Below are positions 38,901-50,900 of a stretch of 64,000 bases of DNA, in pieces (the stretch's first letter is position 1; each line of letters begins with the position of its first letter). The position numbers and the translations under genes are program-made. The notes beneath the pieces were generated by a model. The model was not told the origin of the DNA. It did no database searches and worked only from the letters and a program-made list of their open reading frames with translations. This stretch comes from Atriophallophorus winterbourni (Eukaryota > Platyhelminthes > Trematoda > Plagiorchiida > Microphallidae): assembly GCA_013407085.1 (NCBI GenBank), contig JACCGJ010005875.1, positions 1 through 64,000 of the forward strand, in the 5' to 3' direction.

Positions 38901-41900
38901 ATTTCGTTGATAGAAATTCACTAATCATATATGCTCATTCGTATTCTACAAATTTGTCTTCTAGAAATCTCTGTGCGACCGATCTGTTCGAGAATTCTCG
39001 GTTAGTAGGTTATTATAATGTTTACTGTTTTTTGTTTTTGTTAAGTTATTACATTTGTATTAAGGTGATACATAACGATATACTTTTTTGAAAGGATAGA
39101 GAAAATATGATAGAACGCACCGTTTTCTGATTTCTTCGGAGTTTGCGAGGATTGTACAAACGAGGATGGAATCTCACGGTTGTTTAAAATCCACGTGAAA
39201 ACTGGCGCTGGACTCCCTCCAGTACTGACGCAGAGCACTGTGATTCGTGCGATCGGATCTGGCTGAGGAATGATGAGCTGGTTATCCGGAGGTGGAATAT
39301 CCGGATACAAAATTCGAGGCAATGTAGGTTTGACTGAAAAAATAGAAAAAATAATTACGAGTAAACTTAGACGCTTTAGGTAGCGGTTTTTCATTTATTA
39401 TCCAACAGTACTCGTTCTACATACAATAAAATCGTAGATTAGCAGACTGCAAAAGCCATCCCAAATACACCATAATGATAAATAATAGCAAGCATTTACA
39501 GGAACGAAGTAACACAATCTATTCGAATATTTGTCAGGGGTTAACTATCGTTTTCGCTTGTTACACTTTAATAAAGTCCTCAAGTATTTCAGCATTAATA
39601 AATGATATTTTCAATGTTACATTTAGGACATTTACTCAGATCAGGTACTTTTGAATAAAAAGTTTAATGTTTACAGATAATCCATGTTTAGTCCTGCGTG
39701 TTTTTCATAGTCTTCTTTCAAATAAGCGATGAGTTAAAAGATTAACCAGTATACCTTCTTCCACGTTTGGTCCATATTGTTATCTTGAAATATTTGAAAA
39801 TGACAATTAACCATTTATACTGCCTTTCCGTTTGACACAAACTTGACAAATCAACAGCAGTTATTCTGCCTTTTTTATATTTCGAGAAATATTAAGTCTC
39901 TTTGCGTATAATTTACGTAACTGTGTTTTGTTTGACATATTAATCACAAAACTTGATATTTTGATTGTTTTCACGAAGTTAAAACTATTCCTGTAATCAA
40001 CCTCCTGTTTTCAACAGGACGTTAATCGGATGCATTGAAGCATATAAACATACTGACACACTGCGCAGGTTTCAAATCCCAATGCTTACGCAGTACTCAG
40101 AGAAAAAACGGCCAATTATCCTTCAAATCTTTTTCATTCCGTCGAGACTCTACCTCTTTCACCCCTTTTAGTTCTAATAATTCACCGCGCGACCTATTCC
40201 CCGAGGGTTATCAATCATCCAACTCACTGTGTAAGATTAAATTGCACAATGAGTCTGATTGCTGGTGCATGAAAATGGCTACAGTGGAAAAGCGAATGGA
40301 AGAATTGCGACAGCAAACAGAAGATTGAACGACAGAGGCGGATAAATTTGCCCATTTGTTGTCGCACAACTTATGTGGTCGAATCGGGGGCAGAAATGTG
40401 GATGCACGTATTTCGATTTGAAGTTTTGTGAGGACGGGGAAGTCCGGATACACTGTTGTTAATTTGGCATTTTGAGTCCAATCAATCAATTTCAATTAGT
40501 CAGCTGGTCCATATGGGATTCTGGGCCATTTATCGATCGAAAATGTTGGAGCAAGTGAGCTTGTATTTCGACAGACAACATTAAATGTGACAAGTGTCAG
40601 TTAAACAAGATGGTAAACAGAAAACGAGCAAGAAAATGTTTTAGTATGAAATATTTGCTAGCAAACACGTTCTGTCTTATCTTGATGACACCTTTATATT
40701 TCGACGATAATGTAGTTGATTATATCAGCGCACATTTCGGATTTGCTAGCATTGTATGAAAAATGTTGGAAGTTGCAATGCTTCATTGGTTTATTTTGAA
40801 CCTAAAAACAGTTCATACGGGAAATGCTGGTCGAGATTTCATAATGCTGTGACACATTCACATACTTTTACGTTGAACACACAACAAAGAAGCTACAAGC
40901 GACTGTTTCCGATTGCCTCTCACTTTGATTACCAATAATCTTGTTTTAAACAAACTTTAAGCAGTTTGATTCTATTACATGTTCTTGATAATAGTCACGC
41001 AGATAGATATGACACACGTGCATGTGTGGGTCTGAGCAAAATAGAACCATTATTGAGCAACATGCTCATTTGCATGCATTTTTCTCCCTCACAACCACGA
41101 CGGGTATCGAGCAGTATGCACTAATCGAATGGAGACAGTATAATCAGGATCCGCGTGCGAGCGAAGCAGTAGAAGAATGAAAAACAAGTTTCGCTGGTAT
41201 GCCACAATTATTACTTTTAGGACTGCTAAGAAAACTGTGAGCAAATAATTACACACCGATTCAATGTTTATTCGAACAAATTAACTCTTCTCCTATTTTC
41301 GCGAACATTCTGTGGTAGTTGTATGCGGTCATTTTACAGGCAATTATAAATATATTTCGCTCAGGTGGTCAACATTTCACGTGCATCATACTGCGTTGCT
41401 TCAATCAGCTCCTGAGCAACAAATACCTGCTCATATTTATAGAATGTAAAATGGTCGCACTGCAAAAGAGATGAGCTCAGGACTTCAATCATTTGGCTTA
41501 ATTGCATATGTGATAAAGAAGACCTTTATGATAGAGTCATAAATAATCTCTACATTTAAGGCTTGACCCGCGATGAACTGGCTCTCATACAGTCGTATTT
41601 GATTCAAAGCGTTAAAGCTTCAAGATAAGGAAGATTACATCATTTTTTACTTGTCGATCATATATGCAAAGGTGATAGAAAGTCGGGTGCTGTATATCGT
41701 TATTGAAGCTGTGCAGAGACAGCTAATCTTGATTCGAGTTGTATTGTGATGCCAAATGTTATGGATCATTAAATTTCATAAACATGAAATAGGCATTCAT
41801 AAATGATATTGACAAGCAAATACCAAATAAATTATTTGTTATATCGCTTTCCAAAACAAACATATCCGCTAAATTCTCTTCGGTTTCTGTGGAATTTAGT

Positions 41901-44900
41901 AATGGGAAATTAATGTACTTTAACAATCGATTTGATTCAATAATCATGAAATTTCTTCAAAGTTTGGATTGCAAGATATCAAATGGAATTTGCTTAAAGC
42001 AATCTGTCTAATTCACTACCTCTTCCAAGGGATCGAAATTGTATCTTACATATAATAGCGCACAATAGCTTCAACATTATATCATGTGACCAAAATTTAA
42101 AACTAATTAGACGAAAAGGTATTCAGCAAAACGATTCTATTGTGCAAATGTCCGTTTTCGAATTAGGTATAAATAACAAAATCTATGAACATTCTTTGTG
42201 CATCTGGAGAAAATACTGTATTTACTTATAAGAGATGATATTTCAATTATAGGTAGCTAAAATCATTGAAAAATTGCTGCAATATATGTTTTATTACTTT
42301 AGATTAGATCAGCTTTATATTTACTAAATATATCGTTTGTTCATATTTAATAACAAGAGCAGAACTCATGGTTAGCCATGTACCAAGCAAATTACAGGTA
42401 TAGCTTCAGGTGGAGAAGTTACTAGTTTGTTGGGTATATACATAATAAAATTTGATAAGCCACCTAAAACAAGCAGATTGGTTTTCCGCCGCAGCAAAGG
42501 ATGATTGTTCGCAGGAACCGGCGTCACTTGACATTCGTATTCACCAGCGTCATCGAGTTGAACATCCATTATTTGTAACGTGTGCTCTCCGCGACTTACA
42601 TCCCCGATTATGCGATACCGCGGGTAGCCAGGAATGGATCTATCGTAGCCTAGGTGAAAACAAAGTAAAATTTCTATAAGTAACACTGGAAAGTGTGCTA
42701 GTTACTTTTTGATAAACGCTCAATTACAATGACTGTGGCGAATATAAGCAACGCGTATCGGTTGGTCTTTGATAAGTTCTTGTTTCGATAACTATTTCTC
42801 CTTCATAATCAGCAGAAAAATGAATGACTGAATTATTATCAAAACAAACTGTGATAACGTTGTACACAGACAAACGTGTAAAAAAATGATATTGAAAGCT
42901 CAAAACACCAACGGCGCGTTTTTCTAATGAGGAAGAACCGAATCCTCTAGACTTAGAGTGGAGTAACATAATAAAAGGTAGCAATTAACAAGAACAATTT
43001 CCTTGGTTAAAGGACATTTAAAAATTCCAATTATCATTATTAAAATCTTTTTACATGAACCAGTACAGCATTTTACATATCTTAGTTAAACTATGCGGAT
43101 AAGCTCTTGCTGGACTTCGAAATTGATAAACGGATTGGCAGAGCAGCTGCAATCTTGTTCCGCTTAAACTCCTGTCCCAGGGGCAAAAGCAGGCTAACAA
43201 AAATGGTGGCATACAGCGCGTGCCAGTCAAATGCTTTCTCCTGAGGCAACTTAACCTGAACCATCAACGCAAGATATAAACGAAAACTGAATAGCTTACA
43301 TTTGAGTGGCATACGCTGAATCTGGAACTTATTGTGAATGGACAAATTACTAATCAAGAAATACTTTCAGAAGGCTATTCTAGAGAGCATGTTCACGCTT
43401 CTAAGACAGCGCAGCAAACGCTAGTTCGGCTATCTGCATGAAATAAAATATGATCATAAGCCGAAAAGATTGTAATGTTGGGCATGCTGCACTTGTGGTA
43501 GAGAAAAGCTTGCAAATATATACTAAAGTACACTACTCTATGCGTTATAAAGAACTTGCTCTTGAAGGTTCACTTGAGGGGTACTTTGTAAAGCGCCATC
43601 TCTAAGCTAAAAAGAATATGTACTGCGTTCGTGTGTTGAACATAGACCCTGATAAGTTTGTTTATCCAGAATCAGAATCTTTAGTTATTTGCACAGTTTT
43701 AGAGCTTCAAGCCTCGTGCGCTTGTGATGTACGTTCACGTTCTACATCAAAAAATCGAAACTAACAATAAAAGATTGGCTGTGAGAAAAAATAACTCTAT
43801 TTATAAATCTATTCTTATGATTTCTCATATAATTGATGAATATCCGAGGTGGCTTGTTGTTTTATATAAGCGCATATATTTCGATGACAAGTTCTTTATG
43901 TGCGATTGCTGTATACAAATTTTTGAACAATTTTATTTCTACTGTTCATGCTATTTTATAAGTTATTTTCTGCGTTTTTTTACAATGGTTGTCACTTCAC
44001 TAGTATAAGTCATGAACATTGAGTTAAGCAAGTACAACATGAATTAAGAGCGATGCATTGGCGAGAATGGTCTCGATAAAAGAGCGAAAAAGTCAAGCCT
44101 TGTTTAAAAATAGATTCATGCAACGTTCTTGAAAGGGGAACGAGAGCGTGTGTAATTATTATTATTTAACTTAATATCACGAATGTTTCAAACGATTGCG
44201 CGGAACATAGCCGAAGTATAGTGCAAAAGATGCACAGAAATAGGCAACAGAGGTAGTATTCGAACTATGCACCTCCGAGTGAAATGCTTATTCTTCGAAG
44301 CCATAAAACAACGCGGTCCAAAACGAGTCCCACTACAAATAATAAACATTCGCTTTCGGTTTTACGGTTGCCTTTCAACCATTGTTATGTAAATCACGTC
44401 ACACAAACATTCGTTGAAACCAGACACAATCGGAAATCCCGCATGGTACACTGATTTGAGAAGAAGCTTCCGAAAACTTTGGAAATATTGTTTGACACAA
44501 ATTCTTGGCTAATTAAATCAAACTCGTGGCTAAAACCGACCGTAAACAACTCGTTCAAATTCACAATCACTTGAGTTCTTTTAACTCGATTAACCGTGGA
44601 TGGTGGAACATCTTGAGCGAATCAATCTTGCATCAGAAAAAATCAAGGAATTTCGTTTGAAGTGATTTATCTGAGGAAAAATTACGTTCTCGAACATTTG
44701 AATATATAATGCAACACATTTTCGGCAAATCTTGATTTGTAGACATACAATGCAGAACTTAAAATATATTTATTTCAGCAAATTAAGCGATTTCTTTCAC
44801 AAAAATTCATTCAAATTTATAAATTTCAGTATAATATTATATTTTTGCTACTCAATATATAAACGCTCACATAAACCACAAAAAATTTAAAATTGACAAG

Positions 44901-47900
44901 ACGGCAAGCTTTTGTGTTAAAGTTATGACATGAAAGCGTACAGCATCCAGAATCATTATAATACATCCAGTATCTTATTAACAACCAAATTCAAAAATCC
45001 TCAGAAAAAAAGTTCAAATAATGCTTAGAATATAATTCTGTCGGACCTTAGTTTTCGTGACATCGCGGAATTACCGTGTTGTTTCAAAAAGCAATTCATG
45101 TTAATTCTCGATATTTTCAAGTAGAATTATGGTTTGCCGAAATAGTTTTTATGGGTAAATTAAACACGCAAGTTATGGTTATGGTTGTTGTTGGTGATGT
45201 CTGCGCAAACAATAATAAATCCATATCATATTTTTATATTGCATTTTAAATCACTATAGACAATATTCAGTGAGATAGTTCTGATGGTTCTTACAAATAA
45301 AGATGGGTTAATATGTCATCAATTACTGTACTTTCAGATTCTGATCCTACAGTCCATACCTCATGAGTGCAAACAACACGAATGCGGTCGTGGGGTATGT
45401 GTGTGTGTGATGGAAATGCATGCAAATGTGCTTTTTGTTCATGATCATGGGTTCAAACCCAGTCTACATGAGCGTGGGCTCATGTGATTGAACAGGTTGG
45501 TCGTACCAGCCTTATTCAACAGTGGCATACAAGCGCTACTTGTTTACCATTCTTCCACTCTTTCAAGCGCACTCGGATCTTGATCCTACTGTCCCTACCT
45601 GATGAGTGCAAACAGTACTTAACAGGTCGCGGGGTGTGCGTGATTTAAATGCATGGAAATCAGCACTTTTATTACTGTACTTTCTGTTTTGAAACAAGAG
45701 CAATTGCACGCATGGCTGTTCGGGAATTATACATAGCGCATTGATTTTGGGCGAAAAAGATATTGAACACCTGATTCGATGAAATGTATTTCTGACGTAT
45801 ACATTTTCGTTCTTAGGCCTTTAGTCATCGAAATCATGTTTTAAAAAACAGTTTGTTTTAATTCAGTATATTCCTGCAGGAATTTAAATGGAAATTAGGT
45901 GTTATCCTAAAAATGTTTTCAAATATCATTTCACAAAATCACAGATTCCATTAATTTTCCTAATTCTGTCCAGGGAATTAGAAAATTTTCGGAATCTGAA
46001 ATCTTCAAGTTGCTCATTTCCCGTCAAAATTGTTACATGGGAAATAAAGCGGGCCATATTTTATTTCGATAATAAAATATCAAATTATATGTCAGTTTAA
46101 AATAACCGCTTACCAATCAGGAGCACATCACTATGGCAATAATATGATATAGGAAGCAAGTCGGCATTGCTGATTGGTTTCCAAGTGAAATAGTTTTGCA
46201 ATTATGCTATTTACCTTAAGAAATACTCTAGTAATTTACCTGAGAAATCTGTATCCTGGTGCCACAAATAAAAGTATAATTCAACATTCTGTTTAACTAC
46301 AGGATACAATTGAAGATTTTTAAGCTGGTGCTGTTATCAAATCAACGTTATACACGTAAGTACTAACAGCTTAGTAGAAAGGTAGGCTGAAGTAGCATAC
46401 GATATGTGCTATAAGATAAAGCGTTCTAATGCGTAAACCTAAATTCTCATATGTGTGCCCCGAACACACAAAATTTTAGCGAATGATTTCCGTCAAGGTG
46501 TTTCACATCAAGCTTTACAAATAATCAATGAGAACATGGATAAATGGATCCAATCGATATTAACATGAACAAAGGCAATGTCATGAGTTATTTCTCAAAT
46601 GCCTCAATCAATAATGATGTTGGAAAAAGTAACGAGAGATTAATAACTATTAGTTTTGAAAACATAGGTTCGGTTGAGGATTTTGATCGCAATCGCCTTT
46701 GTAGCTCTCAAATTGTTTCATCCAAGTCTTCGTGGCAGGTTTTGAGGAACTGTGCCTGTGTTAATCATTTGGGCTGGCATCGGACTATACACCTTCTTAA
46801 ATTTACTTTAGCTTAGAAAACATGAGTGATTTTCAATTATTTGCTTTATCAGTCTTCCCATCGATTGATCAACGTGTAGCTTATTCTTTGAAAAACAAAT
46901 AATTTAAGTGTCTAATTGTGTGAATAAATATAAAATCTTTGTCAAAATTCCAAAGTCAAATTAAAATGATATTATAATGTATGATCTGCAGAGCAATGAA
47001 TATGTATGATGCGTTTCCGTTTATCTGTCCACTCAGCGCAACGGAAGCAGTACAAACATTTGTTCTGAACAACATTTTTTATTGATATTCCGGTCAGCGT
47101 TTTCACAACTGAAAACGTGATACTGTTTTTAAGTTTACTTTCACTTGCAATATTACATCATATCCACACAATTTCATTCCAGTTCATCTTATATATGTAT
47201 GTATAAACAGTGGAAACTTTCTTTATTTTCAGATAAATTCATAATATCTGGTAATATTTCGAGTAATTTCCAAGAAAAATTCCGTGTGACTGATTAGGTA
47301 AATTTAGTTATGAGTAGCAAAACACAACACTAGATATAGCAGACAGTTCCGGGTTGATTGCAGAACTGCAATGACATTCTGACCGATGAGTTATAACGAT
47401 TTATCAAACTCAACAAGTGAAACGGCAATCGATAACAATATCTTATCATTTGGCTCATTCACGTGATCCAGCATAGGATTGGGTATAATTGTTTGCTCAA
47501 TATATTGGGATTTTTCATGAATACTTGGTGGCAACGCCCATACGATTATGTTTGTATCAATAGGAAAAAGATTGAATATTTGCCAGCATCAAACTGTTGA
47601 TTCAATGACAAAAATTTGAAGGCATCAGAAATGCAGACTTTTTTCCCGATTCCCAACTCAAAATGACACGGTTCAGAATTCTGTTCAGCCCATTATATTG
47701 GGATGAGTTATTCTACTCATGAAACAGCCGAGCATTTCTTAATGATGCGTGATTGATGCCAATTTAACGGTTTTCCAAGTGCATTTAATAGAAACTTAAG
47801 TTTACAGCTTATTACACAAGACATCACACAGGTTGCTGGCTTTTCTCTATTCAACAAAGTTTTTAAATACTTGACCCCCGATAAAGCGTTTTGGCTGCTG

Positions 47901-50900
47901 TCGGCACCGTTTAACTAGACTGAAATGTTTACCTGATTGCTATTTATTAGTGAATATCATTCACCGAAGACATCAACCAGAATGTGAAGAAGCAAGCCTG
48001 GTGTTGAATGTTCAACAATGATATAATAATAATAAAAATGATGATAACAATAACAATACTAATATTAATAACTAAAGTTAAGTATTGCTCACATCCCCAC
48101 AACACACTATTTTGGTCATCCATAAGCGCCTTGAATGTTTGACCAAGAATCACTTTGTGATTTTGGCCTTACTTTTAAACAGCCTATATAAAGCCTAAGA
48201 GATATCAAGCCACATAGGCAAGAGAAGGGTACGTGGCCCATTGAACTTAGTCGGTGTGTATACACGCCAATCTAATATGGGTGAATAAGGACAAGCTCAG
48301 TTGAAACTGACCCATAAGTAATACATTTATTGAGATGCAGTGGTGATCAATAGCAAACCTAACAGAAATCAAACTATCCATCAACCTGTGCGTTTGATGG
48401 AGTATTATTATGAAAAACGCTTTTTGTATCTAAAGTTCTGTACACGAAACAAGCAGCTGCTTTGTTCTATCAATTTTTATCAATTTTTCCAAAGTGTCAG
48501 TTGTAATATAAATCTACAGCTCAAACGACTGCTTTCAACTTGCTTGCATTCAGTTGGTAGAGACCATACGACCAACACGCGCATGGGTTGAAATAGTGGG
48601 AAATCGTATAGAAAGATTTTAATTTGAATCTACTGTCGGATATAGGTGATTCGGTCAAGCTATTTACTTATTCAAACACACCTGAATGAGGTATAAGTTA
48701 TGGGTTTAAAAAATACCCATATTCACATGCTTCTACATCACACACATCACGAACGGCAACATACTTTTTATATTTTTTAATAAGAAATAGTAACAGATAT
48801 GTTGTGTTTGCTACGATTTTCAATGCTCCAAGATAAACAGCAAAATAGGCTCACACGTATTCAAAGATTGATATCTTTCTAAAAAAATTTCAATGTCAGT
48901 TAATATTCCGTCGGTGGTCGTTTCTTAGTTCATGATCATTAAAGATTTTATGCCCTACTCAATAAATGATTGGCAATTTCTGATTGTTCTGTTGTTTCCT
49001 TTCGGATTCAGTTTGATTTCAACTTCCGATTTAGGTAGTGCAAATATAAGCTAAAGTAGCAGTTACGCGTGACCGGAAGTGTACACTCTGACGCAGATTA
49101 AACCACTTGGAATGTATCACTCAGTTCACCAGGTAATGACGTTTGATTCAACGTTCATACCTTTAATGGCTAATTTTCAGTAACTGCAATCATTAGCCGA
49201 CTAAATTGATTCCTGGAAGACAAAGACATTCACATAATTCATTTTCGTTTTTATCCAATTCTATTTGGTATTCATCAAAATAATTCATAAAGCATATATT
49301 ACCTCCCATAACAGTTCTAATGAGTACAATTTCGATATATTCAAGCTTGTATATCAATCAATTTTAAGCAAAGTTTTTAAATCTCATGTGCATATCAGAG
49401 AAATATACCTAATAGATATAGCATGAAGGTTATATATGCGTATATACAGACAGATAATTAAGAAATCTGTTATTTTTAGGTGATCTCATATGAGATCGCC
49501 GGGAAGTAATGGGTTAAACAGCATTTTTAATTCAACAATATCTGAAAGTATTTAAGTCGATATTTAAGTGAGGTATTTGCTGTGTAGTATTATTTATGTA
49601 ATAGGCAGCTTAAATCTCCCTTTAAGACTCCAAATCGTGTCTAATGGCGACGTTTGGGTGAGATCGAACAACTTTTTCAGCAATCCAGAAAAATGATGAC
49701 ATTTCAATTTTTAAATATGTAAACATGTCATTTTAATGTATTGTAGTGCTCACGTCTTCTTCACTTACACATTACTTTTGGTTTCTGGCCGTCATCATGT
49801 GAAGACACTAAGCTTAAGTTGAGTTAGCATCGAAACAGTGGTAAAGTACTAAACAAAGTTATACTGTTTGCTGGATGATAGCACCACGTATTAAGAATAT
49901 TCTGAGGCTAATCAGCCAATCGATAACTACCGCCTGTCTAAAAATTATCGCTCTGCTAAATCGGTCTTACCATTTTCAATCGCAAACGTTAGGAATAATC
50001 AGCTGCTGTTTTCACTCTGCATAGTTCCTTATGCATGCAGTTTATTGCGTTGAATACGTTATAGTGCCTGTGATTTGACCGTTTAGTAGTTGTGTGTCTC
50101 CTTCGGTCGATGTCTACCACGGATTCACATCACAAGCGCATCATGTTTTCATGCTATACAGCGTTTCTAATGATTACACAGTCCGATCCGAGAGCAACGT
50201 TATTCTACAGCAAGTACGGTCTGCTCATTGAAAGACTTCCTGACTTCAACTCACCATAGTGTAGATCATTTGGAACACGAGCATTTTCCATTCTGTACAC
50301 ATGACAGCCAGCGGCTGTGTGTTAGAAGAGTAAAAATGGTCTGTGACCAGCTTTAGAAAGGACTTCAGTATTCAATACTTTGTGCATCAACGATATGTTC
50401 AAGATACGTTCATGTTTTGCGTGGATAATTGACGTCTCGCTACAGTAAAATAAAGCATTCAGTACTCACGCCCTCTATATCAGCATCTTTTGTGTTTACA
50501 GTCAGATTGCGGTTCAATTGGAGCAAAATGGCAGCTTCTCTGGCGATTCGCTTATCAATCTAGGTGTCTATCGAGAGTTTATCAGCAATGGTTATACGAA
50601 GAAATGTGAATTTTTATAGTCGTTCAAGTTGACAGTTTTCAACGGTGATGAGGGGAGGCGATATAGTTCCTTGACTACGGAATTTGGTCTCACTCATGCA
50701 GATTTTTATTCAAAAGTCTTAGCAAACCAACTCATTCCTCTTAAAAAAATAATCTATTTAGCCTAAATTATTTATTGATTGGTCTCTTAAATTATGTACA
50801 AGAGTCAAACAATGTATCAACGATTGTATTACGACAATAGAGGCGGTTTCAAATAAGCTGATAACTGCTTATAAGTTTGAAACATGCCCAAGTAAATTCA

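Noticed and set aside
40035..40328. 97-codon plus-strand frame with a charged C-terminus
   Set aside because: Could be a gag remnant, but no zinc knuckle or neighbouring retroelement domain was found.
46544..46816. 90-codon plus-strand open frame in intron 1
   Set aside because: Begins with a plausible ATG but shows no family features or flanking gene structure.
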